This document shows positions 53,844 through 64,000 of a stretch of DNA of 64,000 bases, piece by piece. The position numbers and the translations under genes were made by a program. This stretch comes from Chloroherpetonaceae bacterium (GTDB lineage: Bacteria > Bacteroidota > Chlorobiia > Chlorobiales > Chloroherpetonaceae), in NCBI GenBank assembly GCA_028277445.1, contig JANQGG010000038.1, positions 1-64,000 on the forward strand. Direction: 5' to 3'. Below the pieces are notes generated by a model. That model had not been told where the DNA came from and ran no database searches. It saw nothing but the letters and a program-made list of their open reading frames with translations. The first letter of the stretch is position 1. Each line of letters starts with the position of its first letter.

Positions 53844-55877
53844 TTACATTGAATTTAAATCTGTAAACCTTTTAGTTAAAACATCCATTTTATCTGAATG
53901 TTTCCATTCAAAATTGCAACTAACACAATAGTCGATTTTAAATTTCATAGTATTTATACTTAAACCATACCATGTTTTTGCTTTTGATGAATATTTTCTA
54001 ATTAAACAAAAATGTTCTAATCGCTGCTTTAAAATATTATCAAAACTACGATTTAAATATATAGTTAATCCTGTACTACCATCATTAATTATTATACTAA
54101 GATCATGAGGTTTTGCATCTTTTTTTTCAAGTGCTATAAGTTCTGAAATTCCATTATTTAAGTCTTCTACAGTAATACTATCAAGTTCTAACATCAACAA
54201 TCCAAAATCAACTAAACATGGATCATCACTTTTTTGAATTTCTTCAATTATTTGACCAAAGAGTGTGTTTTGATATTTAGTCAATATTCCTTCAGGGGTA
54301 TCCTTACCTGGAATTTTATCTCTACGAACCATCATTGAGGTATCAAGTTCTGAACAATAACTTTCATTAATCGTGTGTTTGGATTTATTTTCTTGAAACC
54401 ACAAATTCTGCTTCAAATGAAAAGCAAAAATTGCTAATTCATTAACAGCTGATATTTTTTCTATATAATTAACACGACGTTTAATATAGCTTAAAAAATA
54501 TAAAGGTGATTGCAAAAATTCTGTCATAACATCAAGAAAGAACAAGTCTATAACAAATGGCGGTTTAATTTTTTCGTCATTTTTATAATTCAGAAAATCT
54601 CTAACTTGAAAGTTCAGGGCAGGATAATGATCTGAAATAATACAAATGGGATATATCTCATCATATTCACGAGAAATTTTCAGTTCAATTCCATTTCCAT
54701 CAATCAATTTATAACTTTCATCAAGCAAGTACTTAGAGCAATCCAATACTTGGTCATAAGCTTTTTGTATAGCTTTCATAAAATCATCTTTTAACTTATT
54801 TAGATTACCTTTTCTTGATTCATTTGTAAGTTTTTTTGATTTAGCTTCTAAAATAATTGCTCGATTACCATACGTCACTAAAACATCAATTTCACCCATT
54901 CTACTTTTTTTATTTCTGTAAATTTCAATATTTGAAAAAACTCTTTTTTCACCAAAAACAAGTTTTAGCCTTTTCTCTGAAAAACTTTCAGTAAAATCAC
55001 CACGGTTTTCTCCTGACCTCTTATAACTTTCATCATTAATAAGCCAGTGTAATGGCGTTTCATATAGAGCTTCCAATAAGCTATAACTGTGAAATAAAAT
55101 GTATTCACCTTCATTAATTTTTATAATTGGATATGATTTAAATGGGTTGAAATCATCAATAGCTGAAAAAACTCTTTTATTCACATCATTTGATACTACA
55201 AACGAATTAATAAAAGCTTTAATTATTAGTTCATCCTCGTTTAAATGTAAACATATTTCATTAATAGTAAATTTGTATATTGGCAATACAGTCCATTTAT
55301 CCGGATTTATTGTTTTAAGACTTGGAATAAAATTATTTAGTTTTTTATTTTGAATTTGAATAATTGCTTGAGTTATTTTTTGAGCTTGATCGATAGAATA
55401 TCCTTTATTTTTTATAAACCAGTTATTATCATTTTTATATTTTTCATAAAAAAAATCCCTATACTGAAAATTATACGCTGAATCCGGGGCATAAAAAATA
55501 GCTTCTTTTAGTATGGTCCCAATATTTTCTTCTTTCTTGAAATTAATTGACTTAACAATTGGAAGCCATATTGCATTATGTAGCTCATCTAATAGAAGTT
55601 CTGTTTTATCAATGTATTCTTGGATGACTTTTGGTGCAGGTAGTTGAATATCAAATAGAGATTTAAAAGCTAACCCTATTAAAACAAACATTTCTCCCCT
55701 ATGACGTCCTTGAATAGAATTTTGAAGATTCTCAACCTTTATATTTTCATTGTATCTTATTGTACTATATTTGAAGAAAAAAAATGCAATTGCATGCGCA
55801 TATCCTGGAGAAGCACAAAGATATTCGAGATCGTTAAATACTTCTGATTCACTTCGGCCATTAATGTCTATCATCAT
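53844..55877 (-). CDS. PD-(D/E)xK nuclease-domain protein, possible defence gene
   Basis: A 677-residue protein, strikingly A/T-rich and Lys/Asn/Ile-rich compared with neighbours. Residues ~295-350 have a nuclease core: Glu297 in DFTESF, Asp331 in GEIDVL, and Glu344-x-Lys346 in LEAKSK. The N-terminal 290 and C-terminal 320 residues are helical with no recognised domain. A lone restriction-like enzyme or phage-defence effector is plausible; no methyltransferase or ATPase partner is adjacent. Base composition suggests horizontal transfer. Confidence 0.7.
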   Translation of the reverse strand: MMIDINGRSESEVFNDLEYLCASPGYAHAIAFFFFKYSTIRYNENIKVENLQNSIQGRHRGEMFVLIGLAFKSLFDIQLPAPKVIQEYIDKTELLLDELHNAIWLPIVKSINFKKEENIGTILKEAIFYAPDSAYNFQYRDFFYEKYKNDNNWFIKNKGYSIDQAQKITQAIIQIQNKKLNNFIPSLKTINPDKWTVLPIYKFTINEICLHLNEDELIIKAFINSFVVSNDVNKRVFSAIDDFNPFKSYPIIKINEGEYILFHSYSLLEALYETPLHWLINDESYKRSGENRGDFTESFSEKRLKLVFGEKRVFSNIEIYRNKKSRMGEIDVLVTYGNRAIILEAKSKKLTNESRKGNLNKLKDDFMKAIQKAYDQVLDCSKYLLDESYKLIDGNGIELKISREYDEIYPICIISDHYPALNFQVRDFLNYKNDEKIKPPFVIDLFFLDVMTEFLQSPLYFLSYIKRRVNYIEKISAVNELAIFAFHLKQNLWFQENKSKHTINESYCSELDTSMMVRRDKIPGKDTPEGILTKYQNTLFGQIIEEIQKSDDPCLVDFGLLMLELDSITVEDLNNGISELIALEKKDAKPHDLSIIINDGSTGLTIYLNRSFDNILKQRLEHFCLIRKYSSKAKTWYGLSINTMKFKIDYCVSCNFEWKHSDKMDVLTKRFTDLNSM

Positions 55878-56003
55878 TCATAAATTTTTATTTCATTTAT
55901 TAGCAACCCAAATATTTTATTACCCACAAACTTCAGCACTTATTATTAAACATATATTTTATTCTTTTACAATTTTAAATTAGAGGTGATTCATGTATTA
56001 CAA

Positions 56004-56034
56004 ATAAAAAAGGCGCAGTTGCCTGCGCCTTTAT
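56004..56034. terminator. intrinsic terminator between DinB-like and nuclease genes
   Basis: AAAAAAGGCGCAG-TTGC-CTGCGCCTTTAT. The T tract is strong on the minus strand, so it ends the DinB-family gene. Confidence 0.75.
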
Positions 56035-56068
56035 TCATCATACATCATTCATCATTTATCATAATCAT

Positions 56069-56596
56069 TTACCCCATCCCCCAAAGGTGAGCCGTCCCAA
56101 CCTTTTGTCCTTGTAATTTGATGTAATAAAATAACTGACCTTTATGCTGCTTTTGGTGCTCAATGGATTGAAGCAAACGATGGCCTAAAACGGTTTCGGT
56201 TGGGTCCCAAGGCGCCGGAGCAATTTTATTTGCCAGTTCATCTTCCGAACATTGTTCCAGCATTTGTTTGGCAAGCGCTTTATCTTTTTCCAACATCGTT
56301 TTAGCTTGAGCCACGGATTCAACAGCCGGTAAGCGCTCAGCGGGCGGAAGCATATCCTGCGGCGGGATTTTGGCCGGATCAACACCTTCGGGGAATCCCC
56401 AGTCGCCGGTTACAAATCCTTTAAACCCGCCACCGCAACTGCTTGCAACATGATAGAGCAATTGACTCAATTTCATCCAATTTTGACCGTCGGATGGTTT
56501 CCAATCGAGCATGTCATCGTTTAAGCGATCAAATAACTTTTCAGTGGCATGAAAAGCGCCCGCCATTTCATTTTGTAGAAGTCCTCTCCAATCCAT
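56069..56596 (-). CDS. DinB-family protein
   Basis: A 175-residue four-helix-bundle protein of the DinB/YfiT superfamily: conserved His residues in LLYHVASSC and SIEHQKQHKGQLFYYI can bind a divalent metal. Some family members are thiol transferases that use bacillithiol or related thiols; bshB1 in this window makes such a partner possible, but this is inference. AAGGAGG precedes the ATG. It is a single gene. Confidence 0.8.
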   Translation of the reverse strand: MDWRGLLQNEMAGAFHATEKLFDRLNDDMLDWKPSDGQNWMKLSQLLYHVASSCGGGFKGFVTGDWGFPEGVDPAKIPPQDMLPPAERLPAVESVAQAKTMLEKDKALAKQMLEQCSEDELANKIAPAPWDPTETVLGHRLLQSIEHQKQHKGQLFYYIKLQGQKVGTAHLWGMG

Positions 56597-56957
56597 ATAA
56601 CCTCCTTTTTAAGGTGCGTGAATTTTGTGAAGTTTAAATACAACGTTCAGAAGCTCTTGTTATAACAGGGAATTCAGAAGGAACGTTTATGAGCATATAG
56701 ACTTAAAACACCTGTCTGCTTTTTAGAGCATGTCTTGGATGCTTTCGTTGATGCACCCTTACCAAATCAATTCCGGTTCATACACGATAAACCCAAATCT
56801 TTTTAGCAACGCACATGAAAACCGTTTTCAACAATTTGAGTCGCATTTAAATTATAACTTATTTTAATTTTTTCATTTATATCCGTCCAATTTTTGTACA
56901 AAATGAAATCCAATCGTTAAATTTAAGGTTTTAACATTAGCGTAACACCTACCTAAG
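56597..56957. other. 361-base intergenic region, nothing recognised
   Basis: Divergent spacer between the DinB-family gene and nadB. It must hold both promoters, but no convincing hairpin, repeat or operator was found. Confidence 0.4.
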
Positions 56958-58550
56958 ATGACAATAGAACTTAAAACGGATACTCTGGTTGTTGGAAGCG
57001 GTATCGCCGGTCTTTTTTATGCCTTAAAAGCCTCTGAAATCGGCGATGTTATTATCATCACCAAAAAAGAAAGTAGCGACTCCAACACCAATTGGGCTCA
57101 AGGTGGGATTGCTGCCGTATTGGACGAAGAAGACAGTTTCCAATCCCATATTGACGACACACTTAATGCCGGAGTTGGGTTATGCAACAAAGAAGCCGTG
57201 GAAGTTATGGTCAAGGAAGGACCGGATCATATCCGGGCGCTGATGGAAATTGGCACGCATTTCACCACAAAAAAGGGACGCTTAGACCTTGGGCGCGAAG
57301 GCGGCCACTCGCATAATCGCATTGTTCATTCGGCAGATTTAACCGGACAGGAAGTGGAACGCGTATTGTTAAGAAAAGTCGCCGAAAACCCAAACATTCA
57401 GCTTCTGGAGCATCACTTTGCCATGGAGCTTATCACCGAGCATCATCTTAAGCAAAAAACAAACGACATTACATGCTACGGCGCTTATGCGTTGGACTAT
57501 CAAGCGCGCACGGTAAAAAAAATTCTTTCCAAATCCACCATGCTGGCCAGCGGCGGGTTGGGGCAGGTTTATCCGCATACCACAAATCCCAGCATTGCTA
57601 CCGGCGATGGTATTGCAATGGCCTATCGCGCCGGAGCTTACATCCATAATATGGAGTTTGTCCAATTTCATCCCACCACGCTTTACCACCCTCATGCCAA
57701 ATCGTTTTTGATTTCGGAAGCTGTACGCGGATTTGGCGGTATCCTGAAATTACGCGATGGCTCTGAATTTATGCATAAATACGATAAGCGCCAGTCGCTT
57801 GCACCGCGTGATATCGTGGCCAGAGCTATTGATAACGAAATCAAAAAATCAGGCGATGAATGCGTCTTTTTAGATGTCACACACCTGGATTCAAAAAGTC
57901 TCAAAGAGCATTTTCCGAACATTTACGCCACCTGCCTTAGCTACGGGATTGATATTACAAAGCAAATGATCCCGGTAGTACCGGCGGCGCATTACTCGTG
58001 TGGCGGCGTAGCTACGGATTTAATCGGGCGGACGTCCATTAACCGGCTCTATGCTTGCGGCGAAGTGGCCAGCGTTGGCGTGCATGGCGCAAACCGCCTG
58101 GCGAGCAATTCCCTTTTGGAAGCGCTTGTTTTTTCGGATAGAGCCATTGAGGACTTTAAATCCAGAATCAACAACATACAAAATGATGTCCGTTTTCCGG
58201 ATTGGGACGATAGCGGCACGGAAAATGCCGAAGAATGGATTTTAGTCTCCCATAATCGCAAGGAAGTTCAGCAGGTCATGAGCGACTATGTGGGTATTGT
58301 TCGAAGCGATCTCCGGCTTGAACGGGCCAAACGCCGGGTGGATTTTCTTAAAGAAGAAACCGAGGCGTTTTACAAACGCACGAAAATTACGCCACAGGTT
58401 CTTGAACTCCGAAATTTGATAAAAGTAGCGTCGCTTATCATAGAAGGCGCTCAAAAACGGCGCGAATCGCGTGGGTTGCATTACACCACCGATTTCCCGG
58501 AGCGCGATGACAAACACTTTTCATGCAACACCGTGCTCAGATCGTTTTGA
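56958..58550 (+). CDS. nadB: L-aspartate oxidase NadB
   Basis: A 530-residue flavoenzyme converting L-aspartate to iminoaspartate for NAD synthesis. FAD motif [13 protein letters not shown] is at residues ~11-23; [12 protein letters not shown], the substrate-site HFPNIYATC and the C-terminal [14 protein letters not shown] are typical of NadB over succinate dehydrogenase. Its product goes to NadA, encoded at 32663-33652. Confidence 0.95.
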   Translation: MTIELKTDTLVVGSGIAGLFYALKASEIGDVIIITKKESSDSNTNWAQGGIAAVLDEEDSFQSHIDDTLNAGVGLCNKEAVEVMVKEGPDHIRALMEIGTHFTTKKGRLDLGREGGHSHNRIVHSADLTGQEVERVLLRKVAENPNIQLLEHHFAMELITEHHLKQKTNDITCYGAYALDYQARTVKKILSKSTMLASGGLGQVYPHTTNPSIATGDGIAMAYRAGAYIHNMEFVQFHPTTLYHPHAKSFLISEAVRGFGGILKLRDGSEFMHKYDKRQSLAPRDIVARAIDNEIKKSGDECVFLDVTHLDSKSLKEHFPNIYATCLSYGIDITKQMIPVVPAAHYSCGGVATDLIGRTSINRLYACGEVASVGVHGANRLASNSLLEALVFSDRAIEDFKSRINNIQNDVRFPDWDDSGTENAEEWILVSHNRKEVQQVMSDYVGIVRSDLRLERAKRRVDFLKEETEAFYKRTKITPQVLELRNLIKVASLIIEGAQKRRESRGLHYTTDFPERDDKHFSCNTVLRSF

Positions 58551-58632
58551 TTCAGATCTCATGGTATCGAAATCTTTGGTGATGCCAAGTATTACCTAAT
58601 TGTCGCAAATTAACATCCTTTTCAACAACACA

Positions 58633-59052
58633 TTACTTTTTAACGGTGATCGGTTTTCCCAATACCCCGGCATAAAACACAATGATCTCGGCAGGCTCCG
58701 AGCCATTGTTCATGCCATAATGCCAAGTATCAACCACCTCTACAATCCCCTGACCAGCTTTTAAATGCAGTATTTTTTCATCTTCCGTCGTAACCGTTAA
58801 TTCCCCTTTCAGCAATACGCCGGCATTAATAACCGGATGAGTGTGCAAGGGCAATTTCATCTTTGGTGGGATGGTTATCTTTAGTATCGTAATTTCGGGT
58901 TTTCCTTCTTTGTACCGGGGCAATTCTTTTCCATCCCAGCTATGGGTTGTTTTGGCAAGCTGTTCAACTTTAACGCTTGGCTTAGCCTCCTGAGCAAAAA
59001 CGTGACCGGCAACTGATATCAGAAAGCAAATTCCAATGATGGTTTTTTTCAT
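58633..59052 (-). CDS. exported cupin-domain protein
   Basis: A 139-residue protein: signal peptide (1-21, cleavage after VFAQ) and a single cupin barrel with LPLHTHPVINAGVLLKGEL and the second motif VEVVDTWHYG. His residues probably bind a metal. Substrate unknown; it acts outside the cytoplasm. It is a single gene. Confidence 0.78.
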   Translation of the reverse strand: MKKTIIGICFLISVAGHVFAQEAKPSVKVEQLAKTTHSWDGKELPRYKEGKPEITILKITIPPKMKLPLHTHPVINAGVLLKGELTVTTEDEKILHLKAGQGIVEVVDTWHYGMNNGSEPAEIIVFYAGVLGKPITVKK

Positions 59053-59312
59053 ACTTTAAGTGTTATTGGTTAAAAATGCGCCCTCAAAGAATACAAAGCA
59101 TGGCGGCGAAAAACCAAGAAATCCCTGCAAATTTTCCCAAACTTTTTTAATTCAGCTGTTTTTTTGATAAGTTTAAAATTCAGTAAAAACCGATTATTTT
59201 TATGTTTAAGTTTTTCACCAATACAGGCGCAACACTATCAGATTTTGCCGGCAGCGCAAACCATCGAGCAATACCCGCACACATATCTTTTGATAAGCTA
59301 TCCATGTAACAT

Positions 59313-60722
59313 ATGCAAAGCACTTTAACGGCTTCCAAAATTGATAATATTCTCATTTTGGGGATTGGCGGCATTGGTTTTTATTTGGCTAAACGCCTGA
59401 CCCAGGAAGGTTACACGGTAACAGCCATAGAATCCAACCCAAAACTGATCCGTGAAGCAAATGACGCCTTAGATGCCAAGATTATAGAAGGTAATGCCAT
59501 GCAAATCGGGTATTGGAAACAAGCTCAAGCCCCAAAAATGGATTTATCGATTGCCGTTACCAATAACGATGCTGTCAATATGATCTCATCGTTTATTGCC
59601 GATAAGTTCGATATCGGTTTGAAAATTGCCCGTGTGCGCTCAATGGAATACGGGGAGAGTGAATCGTTTTTGAAAAAAGAAGATTTTAAGATTGATCTTG
59701 TCATTCACCCCGAAGAACTAGTGGCGCAGGAAATTGCCCGGCTGGTGATGCGAACCTCTGCCAATGATGTGGTGGATGTTGGCGAAGGCGAAATTAAAGT
59801 CCTTTCGGTTCGTGTAGATGCCAATTCGCCGCTCGTCAATAAAACCATCAAAGAGATCTCGGCTACGCTAAACGGCTTTAAATATCGTATTGTAGCGATT
59901 GCGCGCGGTATCAATACCCTGATCCCACGAGGCGAAGATATTGTGCTTCCTTACGATCAGGTATTTTTTATTCTTAAGCGCGAACATATGCCCACGCTCT
60001 TAAGTGAACTTGGTCTTGAACAACACAGCGTTCAACGCGTTATGATCGTTGGCGGCGGTATGGTTGGCCGGCGCGTCACCGAACTGCTGCAAAAAAAATT
60101 CAACGTTAAACTGATTGAAAAAAACCCTGCCAAAGCCGAAACCCTGGCTTCAACCTTAACCGATACGGAAGTGCTTCAAGGCGACGGCACCGACGCCGAT
60201 ACGCTGGTTTTAGCGGGTCTATTAGATACCGACACGTTCATTTCAACTACCGGCGATAACGAAACCAATATTATCGGCTGCCTTTTGGCCAAACACATCA
60301 TGAACCGCACCAATCGCGATCCGAAAGGCTCGCAGGGCAAAACGATTGCGCTTGTTAACAAAGAAGATTATTTGGTTTTGGCTGCTACGATTGGATTGGA
60401 TGTGGCCTTGAACACGAAAATTTCGGCGGCCAACGAAATCCTGAAATTTATCCGCCGAAGCGAGCTTTTAAGCGTGGCGCATTTACACGGTGTGGATGCC
60501 GAAGTGGTTGAGTTTGTAGCCTCGCCCAAATCGCAAATCACCAAAAAGCCATTGCGGAAACTGGAAAATGTGATGCGTGAAAAAGGCATTCTTATCGGGG
60601 GACTTTTCCGGGAATCGGAATGGATAATCGCCGAAGGAGATACGCAAATTAAAGCGTATGAACGTGTTATTGTCATTTGTAAATCCACCAGTTTAAAAGA
60701 AGCCCGTCAGCTTTTTGCTTAA
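59313..60722 (+). CDS. trkA: Trk potassium system NAD-binding protein TrkA
   Basis: A 469-residue cytoplasmic regulator with two RCK units, each a Rossmann NAD site (ILGIGGIGFYLA near residue 15, VGGGMVGRRV near 245) and a TrkA-C domain. It gates TrkH, encoded 132 bases downstream. The ATG at 59313 is the first of a normal-length start. Confidence 0.93.
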   Translation: MQSTLTASKIDNILILGIGGIGFYLAKRLTQEGYTVTAIESNPKLIREANDALDAKIIEGNAMQIGYWKQAQAPKMDLSIAVTNNDAVNMISSFIADKFDIGLKIARVRSMEYGESESFLKKEDFKIDLVIHPEELVAQEIARLVMRTSANDVVDVGEGEIKVLSVRVDANSPLVNKTIKEISATLNGFKYRIVAIARGINTLIPRGEDIVLPYDQVFFILKREHMPTLLSELGLEQHSVQRVMIVGGGMVGRRVTELLQKKFNVKLIEKNPAKAETLASTLTDTEVLQGDGTDADTLVLAGLLDTDTFISTTGDNETNIIGCLLAKHIMNRTNRDPKGSQGKTIALVNKEDYLVLAATIGLDVALNTKISAANEILKFIRRSELLSVAHLHGVDAEVVEFVASPKSQITKKPLRKLENVMREKGILIGGLFRESEWIIAEGDTQIKAYERVIVICKSTSLKEARQLFA

Positions 60723-60854
60723 ATTCCATAAACCCACTATTGCTTCAATCAAATGTTACAAGTGTTGGCTTTCCATTGTAATCTGTCATATATTATCGGT
60801 TATGATCTTAGCCTCATGCGTAGATCGTCCTTCATTTGGATTTAATTTATCTGT

Positions 60855-62312
60855 ATGAATTACTTTGCCATTCTTCATGTGCTCGGCACGCTTCTGATTT
60901 TTATTGGCGTTACCATGCTCGCTCCCATTGGCTGCGCCGTGATTTACGGGGGAGATGACTTAATACCCTTTGTGATATCTATTGTTGCTATCATCGGAAC
61001 CGGCGTGCCTTTATTTTGGATTTTCAGAGATCACCGCGATCTGACCTTAAAAGACGGCTTTTTTATCGTCACATTCGGGTGGATACTTGTTTCTGCAGTA
61101 TCAGCCATCCCATTTGTGCTGCATGGCGCTATCCCTTCGTTTACCGATGCCTTTTTTGAAATGATGTCCGGTTACACCACAACGGGAGCAACAATCCTGA
61201 CGGATATTCCCTCCTTACCGCACGGTTTATTGTTTTGGCGCAGTACAACACACCTTATCGGCGGTATGGGTTTTATTATGGTTACCATCATATTATTGCC
61301 ATTACTTGGTATTGGCGGCATGCAGCTCTACCGTGCCGAAGCTGATCCCGGTCAGGTTATCACCAAAGAAAAATTTATCCCGCGTGCCCGCGAATCAGCC
61401 ATTTGGCTCTGGAGCATTTATTTGGGATTGGTTCTTATTCAGGCATTACTGATGTGGGCCGGCGGTATGCCTTTGTTCGATTCGTTATGCCATGCCTTCG
61501 GTACGGTTTCAACCTCCGGCTACTCTATCCAAAACAGCAGCATTGGTTTTTATAATAGCGCTTATTTTGACTGGGTGTTTATCATTTTTATGTTTTTGGG
61601 CGGAACCACTTTTATGCTCCACTATCAAATTTTAAAACGCGACTGGGAGCCCATCCGTAACAACACCGAACTTCGATGGTATATCGGATTTACACTCATA
61701 TTTTGCCTGCTCACAACACTTTCACTATGGAGCAAAAACACTTATGATGGATTTTGGGAGTCGTTGCGGTATGGCTCGTTTCAAACCATTTCCATACTTA
61801 CCACCACAGGATTTACGACAGCCGATTATGAGCTATGGCCGGAAGCTGCGAAAATCTTGCTCTTTATCGTTTGTTTTGTAGGCGCAAGCGCCGGTTCAAC
61901 AACCAGCGGCATTAAAATTGTCCATTACGAGATCCTCTTTAAATACCTTTATGCCACCGGAAAGAAAATTTTGCAGCCCATGTCGGTGGTGCCGGTTCGG
62001 ATCAACCAAAAAACGGCTGATCAAACCATCATTTCGCTGGCTGTAAGCTACTTTTTGCTGAACATTTTCATGATTTTAGTCGGCAGCTATGTGATGGTGC
62101 TTCTGGACGACATGGACTACTTCAGCTCGATGTCTTCGGTGATATCAGCCTTGTTTAATATCGGGCCGGGGTTTGGCGATATCGGACCGTCAAAAACATT
62201 TTATCATATTTCAGATGCCGGCAAATGGTTTTTATCGTTCAATATGCTGACCGGCAGGCTGGAGATGTTTTCAGTGATTGTGATGTTCTACCCGAGTTTC
62301 TGGAAAAAATAG
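60855..62312 (+). CDS. trkH: Trk potassium uptake channel TrkH
   Basis: A 485-residue membrane protein with the fourfold M-P-M layout. The four selectivity-filter loops are visible: TTTGATILT, TVSTSGYS, TTTGFTT and the final NIGPGFGD. Works with TrkA for K+ uptake. Length and order are normal. Confidence 0.94.
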   Translation: MNYFAILHVLGTLLIFIGVTMLAPIGCAVIYGGDDLIPFVISIVAIIGTGVPLFWIFRDHRDLTLKDGFFIVTFGWILVSAVSAIPFVLHGAIPSFTDAFFEMMSGYTTTGATILTDIPSLPHGLLFWRSTTHLIGGMGFIMVTIILLPLLGIGGMQLYRAEADPGQVITKEKFIPRARESAIWLWSIYLGLVLIQALLMWAGGMPLFDSLCHAFGTVSTSGYSIQNSSIGFYNSAYFDWVFIIFMFLGGTTFMLHYQILKRDWEPIRNNTELRWYIGFTLIFCLLTTLSLWSKNTYDGFWESLRYGSFQTISILTTTGFTTADYELWPEAAKILLFIVCFVGASAGSTTSGIKIVHYEILFKYLYATGKKILQPMSVVPVRINQKTADQTIISLAVSYFLLNIFMILVGSYVMVLLDDMDYFSSMSSVISALFNIGPGFGDIGPSKTFYHISDAGKWFLSFNMLTGRLEMFSVIVMFYPSFWKK

Positions 62313-62334
62313 TCCCCCCAAATTTTTGTCGCTC

Positions 62335-62799
62335 ATGCCTCTGCGAAATGCCACCTTGGATGATATCCCTGAAATTACGGACCTTTGGAAAGAGTTCATG
62401 GATTTTCATTTAACCAAAGATTCGTTTTTTGAGCGTCGGGCAGAAGGGCATATCAACTTCCAGGACTACTTAACCGAAAACCTAACCAATCCTGAATTTT
62501 GTATCGCTGTGGTTGAAGAACAACATTGCATTGTTGGTTATGCCGTTGCTCGGATTGAAGATTATCCCCCGGTTTTTGCAGAAGAAAAATGCGCCTACAT
62601 CACCGATATTATGCTTTCCGAAGCCTATCAAAGCAAAGGTTACGGGAAAGCTTTGATTGAACATATCAAGGACTGGGCTAAAGGCCTGAATTTACAGCGC
62701 ATTGAACTGCATGTACTTCATAACAATACCTGGGCCATTGAATTCTACCATCGCCTCGGCTTTGAGCCGTTTATGCAAAAGCTGGCTCTTAAGCTTTAA
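62335..62799 (+). CDS. GNAT-family acetyltransferase
   Basis: A 154-residue N-acetyltransferase. I chose the ATG at 62335; a TTG three codons earlier is less likely. The acetyl-CoA motif is SEAYQSKGYGKALIEHIK, followed by RIELHVLHNN and WAIEFYHRLGFEP. Acceptor unknown. It begins 22 bases after trkH and may be translated from the same message. Confidence 0.86.
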   Translation: MPLRNATLDDIPEITDLWKEFMDFHLTKDSFFERRAEGHINFQDYLTENLTNPEFCIAVVEEQHCIVGYAVARIEDYPPVFAEEKCAYITDIMLSEAYQSKGYGKALIEHIKDWAKGLNLQRIELHVLHNNTWAIEFYHRLGFEPFMQKLALKL

Positions 62800-62896
62800 T
62801 CCTCTCATCGTTTTTTCTCATTTTCACCATTTGAAATAAATTTCTACTATCGTTATGTTGTTTAGGACTATGAAGCAATCATAACTTTATTTACAC

Positions 62897-63178
62897 ATGT
62901 GTTTAGCCATTCCAGGAGAAGTCAAGGAGATTTTTGAAGAAAACGGCCTGAAAATGGGCCAGGTAGATTTTAGCGGTACGCTGACCAAAGTATGTCTGGA
63001 ATATGTTCCGGAAATTCAGGTTGGTCAATACACCATTGTTCATGCCGGATTTGCCATATCCATTATCGACGAAGAAGAAGCGCAAGCCCGATTTTCTGCG
63101 TGGAATGAGCTTATGGAAGCCTCAAGAAAAGAAGGTCTGGACGCTTATGGAAATCCAATTAAACCTGATGATTCATGA
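62897..63178 (+). CDS. hypC: hydrogenase assembly chaperone HypC
   Basis: A 93-residue protein of the HypC/HupF family. The essential Cys2 is in MCLAIPGEV, and an OB-like barrel follows. HypC carries the Fe(CN)2CO unit with HypD during [NiFe]-hydrogenase maturation. Its stop overlaps the hypD start by four bases (ATGA). Confidence 0.95.
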   Translation: MCLAIPGEVKEIFEENGLKMGQVDFSGTLTKVCLEYVPEIQVGQYTIVHAGFAISIIDEEEAQARFSAWNELMEASRKEGLDAYGNPIKPDDS

Positions 63179-64000
63179 AGTATTTGGATGAATTCCGCAA
63201 TCCGAAAATCGCCCGACAATTGCTCGATGAAATTCATCGCACGGTAACAAAACCGTGGGTTATCATGGAAATTTGTGGCGGTCAAACCCATTCCATCATC
63301 AAAAACGGTATTGATCAACTGCTTCCTAAATATGTAGAATTGGTTCATGGGCCGGGCTGCCCGGTTTGTGTCACCCCACTGGAGCTTATTGATAAAGCCA
63401 TTGCCATTGCATTACAACCAAATGTTATCTTTACAAGTTTTGGGGATATGCTTCGCGTCCCGGGATCGCACCAGGATTTATTTATGGCCAGAAGCCAGGG
63501 CGCTGATGTGCGTACGGTTTATTCACCTTTAGAAGCTTTGGAGCTCTGTCGCCAAAATCCCGATAAAGAAGTGGTGTTTTTTGCCGTAGGCTTTGAAACC
63601 ACCGCACCGGGAAACGCCATGGCAATCTACCAGGCTAAACGAGAAGGTCTTCGGAATTTTAGCGAGCTGGTGAGTCATGTGCTGGTGCCGCCGGCTATGG
63701 AAGCCTTATTATCCTCGCCAACCAATCGAGTTCAGGGATACCTGGCTGCCGGTCATGTGTGCGCCGTAATGGGGTGGGCGGATTATGAGCCTATCGCTAA
63801 AAAGTATCATGTACCAATTGTTCCAACCGGATTTGAACCGATTGATATTCTGGAAGGCATTTTAACCACGGTCAAACTACTGGAACAAGGCGAATGCAAG
63901 GTTGAAAATCAATACGGCCGGGCTGTAAAAAAAGAAGGCAATCCAAGCGCAAAAGCGCTCATTCAACAGGTTTTTGAAATTTCGGATCGTAAATGGCGCG
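63175..64000 (+). CDS. hypD: hydrogenase assembly protein HypD, 5' part
   Basis: The gene starts at 63175 in ATGA overlap with hypC and is open to the window edge (275 codons visible; a full HypD is about 370). Family blocks are [21 protein letters not shown] with the conserved Cys pair, [19 protein letters not shown] and VPTGFEPID. HypD holds a [4Fe-4S] cluster and assembles the active-site iron with HypC and HypE. The 3' part lies outside. Confidence 0.96.
   Translation, partial: MKYLDEFRNPKIARQLLDEIHRTVTKPWVIMEICGGQTHSIIKNGIDQLLPKYVELVHGPGCPVCVTPLELIDKAIAIALQPNVIFTSFGDMLRVPGSHQDLFMARSQGADVRTVYSPLEALELCRQNPDKEVVFFAVGFETTAPGNAMAIYQAKREGLRNFSELVSHVLVPPAMEALLSSPTNRVQGYLAAGHVCAVMGWADYEPIAKKYHVPIVPTGFEPIDILEGILTTVKLLEQGECKVENQYGRAVKKEGNPSAKALIQQVFEISDRKWR

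Noticed and set aside
56036-56064. Short TCAT-rich tandem repeat
   Set aside because: The ATCATTCATCATTTATCATAAT stretch is low-complexity spacer with no regular unit, so not a real repeat array or CRISPR.

Overview
The window looks like a chromosomal segment of a Bacteroidota/Chlorobiota-type bacterium. The reasons are family-level: TonB receptors with an N-terminal carboxypeptidase-regulatory-like domain, an HmuY-type lipoprotein, a GldE-like CBS transporter, bacillithiol deacetylase BshB1, a Bacteroidota-style DksA without zinc-finger cysteines, and few Shine-Dalgarno sequences. A Chlorobiota member such as Chloroherpeton is a plausible guess, but no photosynthesis gene is present to settle it. 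There are no rRNA genes, CRISPR arrays or complete insertion sequences; one tRNA-Ala is present.

Region 1 (0-15.8 kb) is an iron/heme-limitation island. On the plus strand it holds an ABC exporter-type transporter, three different methyltransferases, a small Cys/His protein, an ABM-domain protein, a flavodoxin and a 2[4Fe-4S] ferredoxin. On the minus strand are DUF3793, an iron-type DtxR regulator, a TonB receptor, a PepSY membrane protein and a CbiX-like chelatase lipoprotein. Divergent from these are a heme-type TonB receptor, an HmuY-like lipoprotein and a paralogue of the small Cys/His protein. A 17-bp palindrome (best copy TTTAGATTAAATCTAAA) recurs before at least five of these transcription units, including dtxR itself. 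I infer one DtxR-controlled regulon for heme capture, metal removal or insertion, and replacement of iron proteins.

Region 2 (15.8-31 kb) is mostly housekeeping: purN and purH (divergent), a FecR-domain protein, an exported domain protein, ftsX, tRNA-Ala, a CorC/GldE-like transporter, a 7-TM protein, purF, a DksA-like protein, ileS and umuC. The IleRS carries GVHH where the HIGH signature should be. Region 3 (31-47.2 kb) holds adjacent DUF368 and DedA genes (both undecaprenyl-phosphate translocase families), nadA, a lipoprotein, a GroES-like protein, a TonB receptor behind a Fur regulator, bshB1, an EEP-fold hydrolase, an O-methyltransferase, dut, a desaturase, a histidine kinase/BTAD response-regulator pair and an hscA-type Hsp70.

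Region 4 (47.2-56.6 kb) is more accessory: PAP2 phosphatase, cytochrome b561, a 4-TM protein, an AraC regulator, a methyltransferase, a large exported protein with a tandem repeat, a broken CopG-type antitoxin and a very A/T-rich gene with a PD-(D/E)xK nuclease core. Three gaps of 360-800 bases occur here. Region 5 (56.9-64 kb) returns to core genes: nadB, a cupin protein, trkA-trkH, a GNAT acetyltransferase, hypC and the 5' part of hypD, which runs off the end.
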